Source: Sulfurovum sp. TSL6 (GTDB lineage: Bacteria; Campylobacterota; Campylobacteria; Campylobacterales; Sulfurovaceae). Taken from it: 64,000 nt of DNA. Both the position numbers and the translations under genes were made by a program. Numbering within the stretch: the stretch's first letter is position 1; each line of letters opens with the position of its first letter. Below are positions 1 through 10,948 of the stretch, piece after piece. A model generated the notes under the pieces. That model was not told the DNA's origin and made no database searches. It saw only the letters and a list, made by a program, of their open reading frames with translations. The stretch covers positions 124,001 to 188,000 of the forward strand of contig NZ_BPFJ01000003.1 in the NCBI RefSeq assembly GCF_019972115.1. Reading direction: 5' to 3'.

Positions 1-1182
1 TGGAAGGTACACATTCCCTCTGTTGTTCGGGTTTGGCATGGTCGCTACCCAGATGAACCATACTACAGAGATGATCGCTACCACAACGGCAAGTGTTGCT
101 CTGTCATAGTGCTGCATGAGCCAACCTGCAAGCAGACCACCCAAGAAGATACCAACATAGGCAAAAGTATTTGCCACACCCAGTGCTGCACCTTTTTGAT
201 GGACTTTGGCAAACTTGGCTACAAAACTCTGTAAGAGAGGCTCAAACATATTGAATCCGATAAAGAAAAGCACTACACCCACGACAAAGACCCACGCAGC
301 ACTAGCAAATCCCATCGCAAGAAAACCTAAGAAAATAACAGAAACCGAGATCATAAAGACTTGTTTCCCTTTGCCGTACTTCTCTCCAAATATTGCTGCA
401 GGTGCCATAGCGAAGAAACCAAAGATCATCGCAGGGAAATAGACTTTCCATAACTCAGATTTTTCCCAACCAAAGCCACCTTCTGTCAGTCCTTGTGTCA
501 TCACAACCGGAATGATAAAAAATGCCATGGTCATAATAGACGAATGGAAAAGAAAAGTAATGTACATACGTGTCAGAGACTTGTCTTTAAAGACTTCTAG
601 CATTTTAGACTCTTCTTCTGCATAGCTGTGAACAATGGTTGGAGGTTGAGGTACGGCAGTAAATAAAATACCGATCGCCATCACTGAAAGAATAGCAGTC
701 AGCCAAAAGAGTTTGTCTATCCCCCAGTAACCACCTACAACAGGTGCGATGATCATCGCTGCTGCAAAGCTCAGCGCGATCGTCCCACCCATGATGGCCA
801 TGGCATGTGCACGCTGCTCTTCTTTTACCAGATCTGCAACCATCGCTGAGACCACAGAACCGATGGCTCCTGCACCTTGTAAAAAACGTCCGACAAGAAG
901 CATATAAATATTCTCGCTGAGTGCAGCGATCACTGAACCGATGATAAAGATGATCAGACCAAAAAGTAGAGTCTTTTTACGTCCTACTTTGTCACTAACC
1001 AGTCCAAAAGGTACTTGAAAAGCTGCTTGAGTAAGCGCATAACCACCTACAACAAGACCTGCAAGGAAGGGTGTTGCACCTTCCATGTCAAGTGCATAGA
1101 TGGAGAGAACAGGAAGAACGATAAAGAGTCCAAAAAATCTCAGACCCACAATGAGACTGAGCGGCATGATCTGTTTAATCAT
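1..1182 (-). CDS. MFS drug-exporter-like transporter, YajR type (partial, 3' end outside window)
   Basis: An open frame of 394 codons runs without a stop from an ATG at 1182 off the left edge. The protein is very hydrophobic, consistent with a 12-helix major facilitator. The N-terminus (RFFGLFIVLPVLSIYAL) and the loop motif DKVGRKK (motif A) resemble E. coli YajR, a proton-driven exporter of unknown substrate. The GRFLQGAGAIGSV stretch fits the motif typical of proton antiporters. Whether it carries YajR's extra C-terminal domain cannot be seen. It is divergent from rdgB, with about 150 bases between them. The substrate is unknown. Confidence 0.85.
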   Translation of the reverse strand, partial: MIKQIMPLSLIVGLRFFGLFIVLPVLSIYALDMEGATPFLAGLVVGGYALTQAAFQVPFGLVSDKVGRKKTLLFGLIIFIIGSVIAALSENIYMLLVGRFLQGAGAIGSVVSAMVADLVKEEQRAHAMAIMGGTIALSFAAAMIIAPVVGGYWGIDKLFWLTAILSVMAIGILFTAVPQPPTIVHSYAEEESKMLEVFKDKSLTRMYITFLFHSSIMTMAFFIIPVVMTQGLTEGGFGWEKSELWKVYFPAMIFGFFAMAPAAIFGEKYGKGKQVFMISVSVIFLGFLAMGFASAAWVFVVGVVLFFIGFNMFEPLLQSFVAKFAKVHQKGAALGVANTFAYVGIFLGGLLAGWLMQHYDRATLAVVVAIISVVWFIWVATMPNPNNRGNVYLP

Positions 1183-1335
1183 AGTGATACCTCTATTTAG
1201 ATAAAATTTCTCTCATTATATAACGAAATATTTAAGAGTAGATGATAAAGAGAAAGATCTGTCATCTCTCGTAAAAGAGGAAGCTTGAGTGGAAGGGATT
1301 TTCACAAAGTTTCACTCTGTGACAAGGAGAGAGAA

Positions 1336-1929
1336 ATGCGTATCGTTCTAGCGACAGGGAATAAAGGAAAACTACGTGAATTTAAACAAATGTGTCAAGA
1401 TGAAGTGGTTGCTTTTTCTGAACTTTTAGGTGAATTTGATATCGTAGAAGACGGAGATACATTTTCGGCCAATGCACTCATAAAAGCACGTGCGATCTAT
1501 GAGAAACTGGGGGAAGAGTATCTGGTGATATCAGATGACAGTGGTATTTCTCTACCACTACTTGACGGGGCACCGGGGATTTACTCGGCACGTTATGCAG
1601 GAGAAGGTGCGACAGATAAAGAGAACCTCTATAAACTGATAGAAAAGCTTAAAGAAAGAGGTGTAAAGTCTACACCGGCATATTATACTGCAGCGATCGC
1701 TATCGTTTCCAAGTATGGAGAGTATGTGGTGCATGGTTGGATGCATGGAGATGTCATAGATGAAGCCAGAGGAGAGAAAGGGTTCGGGTATGATCCGATG
1801 TTCATCCCTGCAGGATTTGACAAGACACTAGGGCAGTTAGATGATGATGTGAAAAAAAGGATATCACACAGAGCACAAGCAATGAAATTGGCACAGCCGA
1901 TCATACAAATGTTAAAGGGTAAACAATGA
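1336..1929 (+). CDS. rdgB: dITP/XTP pyrophosphatase (RdgB/HAM1 family)
   Basis: A 197-residue cytosolic house-cleaning enzyme that hydrolyses non-canonical purine triphosphates (XTP, dITP, ITP) to monophosphate and pyrophosphate, keeping damaged purines out of DNA. It shows the family signature [10 protein letters not shown] at residues 7-16, the SDDSG acidic motif, and a GFGYDPMF segment near residue 150. I chose the ATG at 1336 because AAGGAGAGAG lies just before it and the protein then starts at the family's usual place. A TTG at 1285 in the same frame would add 17 residues that match nothing. The stop overlaps the next start (ATGA). Confidence 0.95.
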   Translation: MRIVLATGNKGKLREFKQMCQDEVVAFSELLGEFDIVEDGDTFSANALIKARAIYEKLGEEYLVISDDSGISLPLLDGAPGIYSARYAGEGATDKENLYKLIEKLKERGVKSTPAYYTAAIAIVSKYGEYVVHGWMHGDVIDEARGEKGFGYDPMFIPAGFDKTLGQLDDDVKKRISHRAQAMKLAQPIIQMLKGKQ

Positions 1930-3755
1930 AAAAACAGTTTATGGAAGATCTTCAGGTCATTTATGACGAATTGCAAAGCAGACAGGCCGGTCTTAATGCC
2001 TACTATGAACTTTTAGATAAGGGGCATGACAAAGCTAACGAGATCGTGGATGCTTTTTTAAGCCTCATAGATATCCCTAGAGATGATGACGCTACGATGG
2101 CTGCACTTACACGTATCGTTAATCTTCGTGAAGATGCCTTGGAACAGGTTTTGGAAAAAAATGGTTGTTCTGCAGATGAGATAAGAGTGAAAAAAGAGTT
2201 GGCATACGGATTTGTCAGTACGATGTATATCACACGGCATGAAAATTTCATTGCATGGGTAGAGGAGAAGCAGCTTCTTACACCTTTTTATCGTTCGTTG
2301 ATGCTTGGTGTACATTATGTTGGTGTTGCTATGAGCGTCTGGCAGAGCCACTGGACAGATCACATTCTTTATTCTGTGAACCTTGAACTCAGCGAAATGT
2401 TTAATGGTGATGATGCAAAAGTATTTGAGATGCTTCAGAATGAGTCTCTACTAGATGCAGACGAGAGTGGATCTGTAGGAGATAGATCTTACTCTGTACT
2501 TAAAAAAGAGGATACAGGGTATAAAAGTGTTGCCTATGCGGAAGCATTTCCTGAAGAGGTGACACAAGTGACTACAGCACTTGAACAGCTCATTGCACTT
2601 TTGAACCAACATGAAGATACTGTCTTTCATCAAAAAGCAGAGTGGATAGCCTATTTTACAGCGATCAAAGCGGCTTTTATGCATACAAAAACCGATGAAC
2701 TGATAGGTAAATGGGCAGATGTAGACAGACGTTGGATGGCTGTAACGACACCTTTGCAGGTAGGGCATCCGTTAGAGTATTATGAAGATCATTATAGAAA
2801 AGCTGTTGCACTAGAGTGGGATCTTCGTATTGTCAATCCTAAATTACAAGAAGGTTCAAGTACGCGTAACAACATTAAACTTTTTGCCTATGAAATGGCA
2901 AAAGATTTTGGTGAAGAAGCCTTGCATACTATGAGCAAGAATCTTTTACAGGTTGATGAAACCCAACTCTATATAGGTCAACCCGTCCTTTACTACGGAG
3001 CAGAATTCAATGGTCTTTTCTCGGCACAAGTAGTACCGAATGATGAACAGGTTTCAGCAGAACTTGGCAAGAAGATCTTTGCGTATGCCGATTTTGTCAT
3101 GGAGTCTAAAAAATCCAAACCTATCATGAAACTTTCCGTTGAAACAATGGGTGAAGATTTTGTGAAGACACAAAGAGAGCTTATAGATACAGATCCTAAC
3201 CTTTGGCATGAGCTTTATGATATCTCTACTGTAGGACATGAGTACGGACATATCTTATGGATAGATGCAGATACAGAAACCAAGATGAATGCTTCTGGAC
3301 AGTTTAAAAATATCGAAGAGTTCAAGGCGACAGCAGGTGGATTGATGGCATTTTTCTCCAATGAGCGTGAAGCGCTGAAAACACACATTGTAGATGATCT
3401 TGTTTCTCGTGCTGTAGGGCTGATGGCCTGGCGTGAAGTAGGTGAAGTATTGCCCTATTATTGTGAAGGATTGATCCATCTGGATATTCTTTTCAGCTCA
3501 GGTGTTATCACGTATGACGGAGAGATACGCATTGACTACAGCAAGTATGGCAAGATGAAAGAAACCTATCAAAATGCCTATAGAAATTTAGCCGAAAATT
3601 ATCTTTCAAAAGTAGATGCAAATCTTTATTTAAGTACCTATGCAAGTAAAGAAAATGGTGTATATTTACCGGTAAAAGAGGAGATAAGATCGTTTGTAGA
3701 GCATTATTATACAAGATATAAAGAGATAGGTCAGCAAACTATCGTACTTTCTTAA
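1926..3755 (+). CDS. ciaB: CiaB-family protein with zinc-metallopeptidase-like HExxH motif
   Basis: At 609 residues it matches, from memory, the length and conserved stretches of Campylobacter CiaB (for example [12 protein letters not shown] and [12 protein letters not shown]). CiaB is described in C. jejuni as an antigen secreted to host cells during invasion. This copy has GHEYGHIL, giving a HExxH zinc-binding motif at residues 438-442. An [11 protein letters not shown] stretch about 25 residues later could supply the third, glutamate ligand of a gluzincin-type peptidase. No signal peptide is visible. It is translationally coupled to rdgB by a 4-base overlap. A generic M3-type oligopeptidase annotation is the alternative; the molecular activity is not established. 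Confidence 0.8.
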   Translation: MKKQFMEDLQVIYDELQSRQAGLNAYYELLDKGHDKANEIVDAFLSLIDIPRDDDATMAALTRIVNLREDALEQVLEKNGCSADEIRVKKELAYGFVSTMYITRHENFIAWVEEKQLLTPFYRSLMLGVHYVGVAMSVWQSHWTDHILYSVNLELSEMFNGDDAKVFEMLQNESLLDADESGSVGDRSYSVLKKEDTGYKSVAYAEAFPEEVTQVTTALEQLIALLNQHEDTVFHQKAEWIAYFTAIKAAFMHTKTDELIGKWADVDRRWMAVTTPLQVGHPLEYYEDHYRKAVALEWDLRIVNPKLQEGSSTRNNIKLFAYEMAKDFGEEALHTMSKNLLQVDETQLYIGQPVLYYGAEFNGLFSAQVVPNDEQVSAELGKKIFAYADFVMESKKSKPIMKLSVETMGEDFVKTQRELIDTDPNLWHELYDISTVGHEYGHILWIDADTETKMNASGQFKNIEEFKATAGGLMAFFSNEREALKTHIVDDLVSRAVGLMAWREVGEVLPYYCEGLIHLDILFSSGVITYDGEIRIDYSKYGKMKETYQNAYRNLAENYLSKVDANLYLSTYASKENGVYLPVKEEIRSFVEHYYTRYKEIGQQTIVLS

Positions 3756-3762
3756 GCGCGCA

Positions 3763-3788
3763 GTAGAAGGGACCTCCTTCTCTTCTAC
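3763..3788 (+). terminator. Hairpin after ciaB-like gene
   Basis: GTAGAAG at 3763-3769 pairs with CTTCTAC at 3782-3788. A shorter alternative pairs AGAAGG (3765-3770) with CCTTCT (3776-3781). It lies 8 bases past the stop and T-rich sequence follows, so a terminator is likely. Confidence 0.5.
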
Positions 3789-3834
3789 CATGATTTAATT
3801 CTTTTTCTTCACCATTCTCTAACTTCTTTTTGGA

Positions 3835-3840
3835 TATAAT
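3835..3840 (+). promoter_or_regulatory. -10 box upstream of class V aminotransferase
   Basis: TATAAT preceded by TTTTTGGA and T-rich sequence, 46 bases before the chosen aminotransferase start. The same TTTTTGGATATAAT arrangement occurs before mnmG. Confidence 0.6.
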
Positions 3841-3885
3841 CTCGCTAATTACGCCGTCGTCATGATGGCGATTGCGAGGATATTT

Positions 3886-4995
3886 ATGCTACTTTTTACC
3901 CCAGGACCTACACCAGTACCGGAGTCTGTTCGCCAAGCTATGGCAACACCTACACTACACCATAGAACACCAGAATTTGAAGCCATTTTTAAAGAAGCCC
4001 GTGAAAGACTTTTAAAACTTCTTGGAATGGATGAGTGTGTGATGATAGCCTCTTCAGGTACAGGTGCCATGCAAGCATGTATGTTGAACTTATGTAAGAC
4101 TAAAGCATTGACGGTAAACGCCGGTAAGTTTGGTGAGCGTTTTGGAAAGATTGCTGATGCAATAGGAAGAGCTAAAGTGGAGCTCAGCTATGAGTGGAAT
4201 ACACCGTGTTCTGTAGCTGATGTTGAAAATGCTTTGCATGAAAATACAGATATCGATGCGATCTTTATACAAGTGTGTGAAAGTGCCGGCGGACTTCGCC
4301 ATCCTGTAGAAGCGATCGCGAAAAGAGCCAAAGAGATCAAACCTGATATTATGATCGTTGCAGATGGTATCACAGCAGTAGGTGTGGAGCGTATCGACAT
4401 TTCGAATATCGATGCATTGGTCACGGGGAGTCAAAAAGCATTGATGCTTCCTCCCGGACTTGCAATGATCGGCTTTTCAAGTGCAGCTGTAGAGAAGATA
4501 GGCAAAGGAGTGGACTACTACTTCAACCTTGCTTCAGAGATTAAAAAACAGCAGCAGAATACTACGGCATATACAGCAGCAACGACACTCATCATCGGTC
4601 TCAATGCTATTTTTGATGCGATTGAAGAAGAGGGGATCGATGCTTTATATGCAAATACTGCAGCAAGAGCAGCAGCGACACAAGCGGCGCTTGAAGCGAT
4701 CGGTTTTGCGATGTACCCACAAACTCCGGCACTGTCTATGAGTACTGTATTGGATGAAGATGCAGAGCCAATACGCAAACTACTCAAAACGAAGTACGGT
4801 GTTAACATGGCAGGGGGTCAAGACCACCTCAAAGGTAAACTTTTCCGTATCAATCAGATGGGTCTTATCCCTGTCTATGAGTCTGCATGGGTCGTGAATG
4901 CTATTGAGTTGGCCTTGGCTGACATGGGTAGAAGAGAGTTTGATGGTACGGCAAGCCGTGTCTTTAACGAAACATATTTTAAGAAGAGTAACTAA
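3886..4995 (+). CDS. Class V pyridoxal-phosphate aminotransferase (alanine-glyoxylate / serine-pyruvate type)
   Basis: 369 residues from the ATG at 3886. That start has GCGAGGA five bases upstream and gives the normal N-terminus MLLFTPGPTPVPESV; an ATG at 3862 would add eight residues. The protein shows SSGTGAMQA (phosphate binding), the aspartate in VADGITAVG, and GSQKALMLPPG, whose lysine should carry the cofactor. The family moves amino groups between alanine, serine, aspartate and glyoxylate or pyruvate. The substrate cannot be told from sequence, and related proteins are sometimes misnamed hydrogenase small subunits. It heads a run into hisZ, purA and carA. Confidence 0.85.
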   Translation: MLLFTPGPTPVPESVRQAMATPTLHHRTPEFEAIFKEARERLLKLLGMDECVMIASSGTGAMQACMLNLCKTKALTVNAGKFGERFGKIADAIGRAKVELSYEWNTPCSVADVENALHENTDIDAIFIQVCESAGGLRHPVEAIAKRAKEIKPDIMIVADGITAVGVERIDISNIDALVTGSQKALMLPPGLAMIGFSSAAVEKIGKGVDYYFNLASEIKKQQQNTTAYTAATTLIIGLNAIFDAIEEEGIDALYANTAARAAATQAALEAIGFAMYPQTPALSMSTVLDEDAEPIRKLLKTKYGVNMAGGQDHLKGKLFRINQMGLIPVYESAWVVNAIELALADMGRREFDGTASRVFNETYFKKSN

Positions 4996-5841
4996 ATGAT
5001 ATTTGAACACGAGATCCCTAGTGGGAGCAGGCTTTATTTTGGACAAAGTGCCAAGATAAAAAGAGAGATAGAAAGTATCGCAAGTGAAACATTGGGGACG
5101 CTTGGATTTGAAGAGATCGTAACACCACTCTTCTCTTATCATCAGCATGAATGTTTCGAGGATCAAAAGCTCCTGGTCAGACTCAATGATGCAGAAAATC
5201 ATGAAGTGACATTACGTGCAGATTCTACGGCAGATGTAGTACGTATTGTGACAAAAAGACTGGGGCGCAGTACAGAGTCTAAAAAGTGGTTTTATATCCA
5301 GCCAACGGTAACGTTCCCGACACAAGAGCAGTATCAGATCGGTGCGGAAGTGATCGATGGCAGTTTTGAGGAGATCGCAGAAACCACAACAACGCTTTTA
5401 AGCCAGATAGGATCAGAACCGGTCATGCAGATAGCCAATATCCGTATCCCGCATCTTTTAAATGAAAAATACGGGGTCTCTTTAGAAGTATTGAAATCGA
5501 TGCATGTTGAACAGATCATGGCGGCTGATCTGCCTTGGATCGAACAACTTATAAGAATCAATGCCGTGAGTGACCTTGAAGATCTGAGCCCGTTTCCTGA
5601 TGACATCAAAGTGGAGCTTGAAAAGATCAAAGAGGCGACACAAAAAGTAGCGTATAGCAATATGGTCATCTCTCCACTCTTCTATGCGAAGATGAGATAT
5701 TATGACTCTTTAACATTCAGGATGTTTGAAGGCAACAGTCTTTTGGCAAGGGGCGGAATATACACCATAGACGGTGTAGAAGCAGCAGGATTTGCACTCT
5801 ATACAGATGAGTGTGTCAGTAATAAAATGAACAGAGGATAG
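4996..5841 (+). CDS. hisZ: ATP phosphoribosyltransferase regulatory subunit (HisZ-like)
   Basis: 281 residues starting directly after the aminotransferase stop. It resembles the catalytic core of class II histidyl-tRNA synthetase (IPSGSRLYF, RADSTADVVRIV, an FYIQPTVTFP segment, and a final ARGGIYTIDG) but lacks an anticodon-binding domain. That is the HisZ pattern: a catalytically dead paralogue that activates short-form HisG in the first step of histidine synthesis. No hisG lies in this window, so the pairing is inferred from the family. Confidence 0.8.
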   Translation: MIFEHEIPSGSRLYFGQSAKIKREIESIASETLGTLGFEEIVTPLFSYHQHECFEDQKLLVRLNDAENHEVTLRADSTADVVRIVTKRLGRSTESKKWFYIQPTVTFPTQEQYQIGAEVIDGSFEEIAETTTTLLSQIGSEPVMQIANIRIPHLLNEKYGVSLEVLKSMHVEQIMAADLPWIEQLIRINAVSDLEDLSPFPDDIKVELEKIKEATQKVAYSNMVISPLFYAKMRYYDSLTFRMFEGNSLLARGGIYTIDGVEAAGFALYTDECVSNKMNRG

Positions 5842-5846
5842 GGTAG

Positions 5847-7097
<1,251 letters not shown>

Positions 7098-7109
7098 TAA
7101 GGGGTAGCA

Positions 7110-7661
7110 ATGAGATTAAAACCACAACAGACAGGGTATGTAGCAACAAAAATCGGGATAGATTTGGCCAACGCACCTTTTGTCACTCTGCCAAAAGGTA
7201 GAGAAGCCGTTGTTGAAGCAGCAAAAAAGATCATAGACGAAAACCTGGAAAAAGAGCATGCACTTGATGAAAAAGTAAAAAAAATTCTAGATGAAAATTA
7301 TGATGAGATTGAATTTCAACATGCAGATGAGAGACAGCTCTTTTTTATGATCAAAAAGAAAATGGCTCCTGAACATGGTGTGATCATGAATTACGATGAC
7401 AGATACAATGATCTGGCACACCTTATCCTGGATGAATTGTATGAAAACTACCTTGCAGAATATACGGTAAATGAAAACCAGGTAAAGAATGTGATCTTTA
7501 AATCTTTCAAAGCATTTGCAGATGCATATGATGAGATAGATGATATTGTGTATGCAAAGATCAAAGGTATGGAAAAAGAAGTGATCCCTGGTTCTCAGGA
7601 TTATGAACTGCTTTATGAAAGATTGTATCAAGAAGAGCTTGCTAAGAGAGGTATGCTCTAA
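7110..7661 (+). CDS. DUF507 family protein
   Basis: 183 residues, acidic and mostly helical, without membrane segments or signal peptide. The N-terminus (LKPQQTGYVATKIGIDL) and repeated acidic helices fit DUF507, a family common in Campylobacterota with no known function. The region around residues 90-180 reads as a second copy of the same helical pattern, for example LAHLILDELYENY. It lies between purA and carA, which says nothing firm about its role. Confidence 0.75.
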   Translation: MRLKPQQTGYVATKIGIDLANAPFVTLPKGREAVVEAAKKIIDENLEKEHALDEKVKKILDENYDEIEFQHADERQLFFMIKKKMAPEHGVIMNYDDRYNDLAHLILDELYENYLAEYTVNENQVKNVIFKSFKAFADAYDEIDDIVYAKIKGMEKEVIPGSQDYELLYERLYQEELAKRGML

Positions 7662-7707
7662 TGAATGAATCTTTTGAGGGACTTGTTCTCAAAAAAAGGA
7701 GAAATAT

Positions 7708-8826
7708 ATGAATAAGATATCTTTATATTTTGAAAATGGATTGATGCTTGAAGCGAAAAGTTTTGGTGCAGAAGGTACTTCTGTAGGAGAGATCGTATTT
7801 AATACATCCACTACAGGATACCAGGAGATTACTACGGACCCTTCGTATGCAGGGCAATTTGTGACATTTACGACGCCTGAGATAGGTAATGTAGGGTGTA
7901 ATGCGCAAGATATGGAGAGTAAAGGTGCGCATTGTAAAGGAATCATCGTACGCAGTTATCAGGATCGTACCTCTAACTTTAGATGCGAAGAGACTTTGGC
8001 AGCCTTGTTAAAAAGAGAAAATGTCCTTGGCATTACTGAGATAGACACACGCTTTATAACAAAAATGCTTAGAGATGAAGGCGCAATGATGATGGTAGCT
8101 TCTACGGAGATACATGATCAGGATGCACTCAAAAAAGTATTGGAATCTTCACCGCGTATTGAAGAAGTGAATTATATCGAGCAGGTAAGTACCAAAGAGA
8201 GTTATGTACATACTGAAGCACGATACAATGCAACGACATTTGAATATGAAGTGCCACAAACCACAAAAAAAATTATTGCTTTGGATTTTGGGATTAAAAG
8301 AAATATCTTAAATGAACTTACCCATGCAGGAATGGAAGTCACGGTTGCACCTAACACTATGTCAGCAGAAGAGATCATTGCCAAGATCGATGCAAAAGAG
8401 TGTGATGGTGTATTCCTTTCAAATGGACCTGGGGATCCGCTTATTTTGAAAGAGGAACAAGAGAAGATCAAAAAGCTTATCGCTCGTAAAGTACCGATTT
8501 TTGGTATTTGTCTTGGACACCAGCTGCTTTCTATCTCACATGGTTACGATACGTACAAATTGAAGTTTGGACACCATGGCGGAAACCATCCTGTGAAAAA
8601 CGAAGTTACAGGTACTGTAGAGATCACGGCACAAAACCACAACTATAATGTACCTGATGCTATTACTGAAGTGGCGACTGTCACGCATATGAACCTTTTT
8701 GACAATACGATTGAAGGACTCAAATACAATGATTCTCCAACAATGTCGGTACAGCATCACCCAGAAGCAAGTCCTGGACCACATGAAAGTGCATATATCT
8801 TTGGCGAATTTGCCAAAATGCTTTAA
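7708..8826 (+). CDS. carA: Carbamoyl-phosphate synthase small (glutaminase) subunit
   Basis: 372 residues. It hydrolyses glutamine and passes ammonia to CarB, which makes carbamoyl phosphate for arginine and pyrimidines. The N-terminal half has the CarA signature FNTSTTGYQEI. The C-terminal half is a class I amidotransferase with nucleophile Cys268 in GICLGHQ and the His351/Glu353 pair in HHPEASPG. AAAAAAAGGAG precedes the ATG at a normal distance. carB is not in the window, so the two subunits are not in one operon here. Confidence 0.97.
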   Translation: MNKISLYFENGLMLEAKSFGAEGTSVGEIVFNTSTTGYQEITTDPSYAGQFVTFTTPEIGNVGCNAQDMESKGAHCKGIIVRSYQDRTSNFRCEETLAALLKRENVLGITEIDTRFITKMLRDEGAMMMVASTEIHDQDALKKVLESSPRIEEVNYIEQVSTKESYVHTEARYNATTFEYEVPQTTKKIIALDFGIKRNILNELTHAGMEVTVAPNTMSAEEIIAKIDAKECDGVFLSNGPGDPLILKEEQEKIKKLIARKVPIFGICLGHQLLSISHGYDTYKLKFGHHGGNHPVKNEVTGTVEITAQNHNYNVPDAITEVATVTHMNLFDNTIEGLKYNDSPTMSVQHHPEASPGPHESAYIFGEFAKML

Positions 8827-8835
8827 GGAAGTCCG

Positions 8836-9876
8836 ATGAAAATAGCGATATTGTTTGGTGGATCCAGCTATGAACATGAGATAAGCATTGTCTCTGCTAT
8901 CACAATGAAAAAAGTCTTAAAAAATTCTACACTTGTGTATATCTTTGTAAGCAGTGACAGAAAATTTTATCTGATTGATACGCAGAAGATCAACTCTAAA
9001 CTGTTTTCATCCGGTGAATATAAAAAATCTAAAGAGTTGACACTTAAAAATGGCGGTTTTCAGATTGACGGTATGTTTGGAAGCAAGCATGTGGATTTTG
9101 ATGTGGCTCTGAACCTTATCCATGGAAGAGATGGAGAGGATGGCAAGATAGCTTCACTGATGGAATTCTACACGATTCCTTTCATTTCTCCGAGAATAGA
9201 AGCTTCGGCACTCTCTTATAACAAACTCTACACCAAATTTTTAGCAGAGAGTTTAGGTGTCAAAACAGTCGCTTATGAATATCTTTCTAAAAATGATGAA
9301 AGAAAAATTTCTATGGAGTACCCTGTGATCATTAAGCCGGTCCGTTTAGGTTCCAGCATCGGTGTGAGTATCGTAAAAGAAGCTTCTCAGCTTGATTACG
9401 CGCTTGATGTTGCATTTGAATTTGATACAGATGTGATCATAGAACCTTTTATCGAAGGGGTAAAAGAGTTTAATCAGGCAGGTTCATACACGAATGATTG
9501 GGAACTTTCTATTGTAGAAGAGCCGCATAAAGAAGAGTTCCTCGATTTTGAAAAAAAATACATGGACTTTTCCAGAGATTCTCAAGTTTTGGCAGCGGAT
9601 ATTTCTGATGCGCTAAAAGAAAAGATCCAAGAGAGTTTCAAAAAGATATATGATCCATTGTTTAAAGGAAGTATCATACGTTGTGACTTTTTTGTTGTAG
9701 ACAATGAAGTGCTTCTTAATGAGATCAATCCTATTCCCGGTTCTATGGCGAACTATTTGTTTGAAGATTTTGAAGGTATGGTGCAAAGACTCTCAAACAC
9801 TCTTCCTAAAGAACAAAACATCGCGGTAGACTACCAATATATTCACTCTATCCAAAGCGCAAAAGGCAAAGCCTAA
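8836..9876 (+). CDS. ddl: D-alanine--D-alanine ligase
   Basis: 346 residues, ATP-grasp family; it joins two D-alanines for peptidoglycan. Visible are the N-terminal FGGSSYEHEISI, LIHGRDGEDG, the ATP-binding IIKPVRLGSSIGVS, and the metal-binding end NEINPIPGSM. It starts nine bases after carA and ends the operon-like run at a hairpin. Confidence 0.96.
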   Translation: MKIAILFGGSSYEHEISIVSAITMKKVLKNSTLVYIFVSSDRKFYLIDTQKINSKLFSSGEYKKSKELTLKNGGFQIDGMFGSKHVDFDVALNLIHGRDGEDGKIASLMEFYTIPFISPRIEASALSYNKLYTKFLAESLGVKTVAYEYLSKNDERKISMEYPVIIKPVRLGSSIGVSIVKEASQLDYALDVAFEFDTDVIIEPFIEGVKEFNQAGSYTNDWELSIVEEPHKEEFLDFEKKYMDFSRDSQVLAADISDALKEKIQESFKKIYDPLFKGSIIRCDFFVVDNEVLLNEINPIPGSMANYLFEDFEGMVQRLSNTLPKEQNIAVDYQYIHSIQSAKGKA

Positions 9877-9940
9877 CTATACGTGTTATAGTAAACTTAT
9901 TCATTCTCTCAAAATCAATCAGGGAAAGTATATCTTTCCC
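9876..9940 (+). terminator. Two hairpins after ddl
   Basis: ACTATA (9876-9881) pairs with TATAGT (9887-9892) across the ddl stop. GGGAAAG (9922-9928) pairs with CTTTCCC (9934-9940) around a 5-base loop. The second is a strong short stem but has only scattered Ts after it. The rest of the 9877-10153 gap is very A+T rich and holds the promoter of the oxidase operon. Confidence 0.5.
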
Positions 9941-10080
9941 GTAAAAGCATTTTCTCCATACCTAAATTACTTCAGATAATACTAAAAATTACAAAAAATT
10001 ATATATAATTAAAAAAATTACTTTCTGTAACTTAAAAGTCTTTTTTATCAAGTAAATACAGATTAATCAATATATTTTCA

Positions 10081-10109
10081 TTGCCATTTAAGTGATTGTG
10101 GACTAGAAT
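10081..10109 (+). promoter_or_regulatory. Promoter of SCO-cytochrome oxidase operon
   Basis: TTGCCA at 10081-10086 and TAGAAT at 10104-10109 are 17 bases apart, the ideal -35/-10 spacing. The gene start follows 44 bases later. Confidence 0.55.
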
Positions 10110-10153
10110 TGTTCGTATTTTTACAAATATAGGACATAAACAGGGGAGTGTAT

Positions 10154-10948
10154 ATGAAGAAAATCGTAATGCTTGTAGTACTGTTGTTAACTGTACTGCA
10201 AGCAGAGTCTTTAGGTGTAAATGAAAAGTTAGGTGAATATGTTCCACTTGATTTAACATTTATAGACGAAGACGGTAAAAGTAGAACACTCAAAGAGTAT
10301 ATGGATGGGAAACCAACGATCATCTCTTTGAACTACTTTAGATGTGCAGGTATCTGTACACCACAACTAGAAGATATGGCAAAAATGCTGTCTAAACTTG
10401 ACTTGGCTGAAAATACTGACTACAAAGCATTGACTATCAGTTTTGCACCGGATGAAACACCGCCTTTAGCAAAAGCGAAAAGAAAAACGATGCTACACGT
10501 AATGGATAGACCATACGTACAGGATGCTTGGCACTTTTTACTGAGTGAAAACAACTCTTCAGCTATTTTGGCTGACAAAGTTGGATTTACCTATAAAAAG
10601 GAAGTATCTAAAGCAGGTGTAGTTGAGTGGATTCATGCTGCGACATTGATCATCATTTCACCAGAAGGGAAGATCACACGTTACCTTAATGGTATCGAAC
10701 AACTTCCTTTTGATGTGAAAATGGCAGTGTTGGAGTCAGCACAAGGAAAGGTTGGACCGACCATAGCTAAAACATTACTGTACTGTTTTTCATACGACCC
10801 AAAAGGTAAAACTTATGTTTTTGCCTGGGAGAAGATAGCAGCAACAGTGATATTAACGATTACAATTATCTTTTTTATCTGGCTTATCAAAGCAGGAAGA
10901 AGAGATCAAGAAGAACATCAAAATCAAAGGAGAGACTTAGATGAGTAA
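10154..10948 (+). CDS. SCO1/SenC-family copper chaperone
   Basis: 264 residues from the ATG at 10154, which follows GGGGAG; a GTG at 10148 would add two residues. It has a signal peptide, a thioredoxin-like domain with the copper-binding CAGIC pair in YFRCAGICTPQ, a likely third ligand histidine in EWIHAATL, and a C-terminal membrane helix near residues 230-250. SCO proteins deliver copper to the CuA site of cytochrome oxidase subunit II. The last bases overlap the subunit I start, which supports that role. Confidence 0.9.
   Translation: MKKIVMLVVLLLTVLQAESLGVNEKLGEYVPLDLTFIDEDGKSRTLKEYMDGKPTIISLNYFRCAGICTPQLEDMAKMLSKLDLAENTDYKALTISFAPDETPPLAKAKRKTMLHVMDRPYVQDAWHFLLSENNSSAILADKVGFTYKKEVSKAGVVEWIHAATLIIISPEGKITRYLNGIEQLPFDVKMAVLESAQGKVGPTIAKTLLYCFSYDPKGKTYVFAWEKIAATVILTITIIFFIWLIKAGRRDQEEHQNQRRDLDE

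Noticed and set aside
1285-1335. TTG start for rdgB giving 17 extra residues
   Set aside because: The ATG at 1336 has a strong AAGGAGAG site and matches the family N-terminus.
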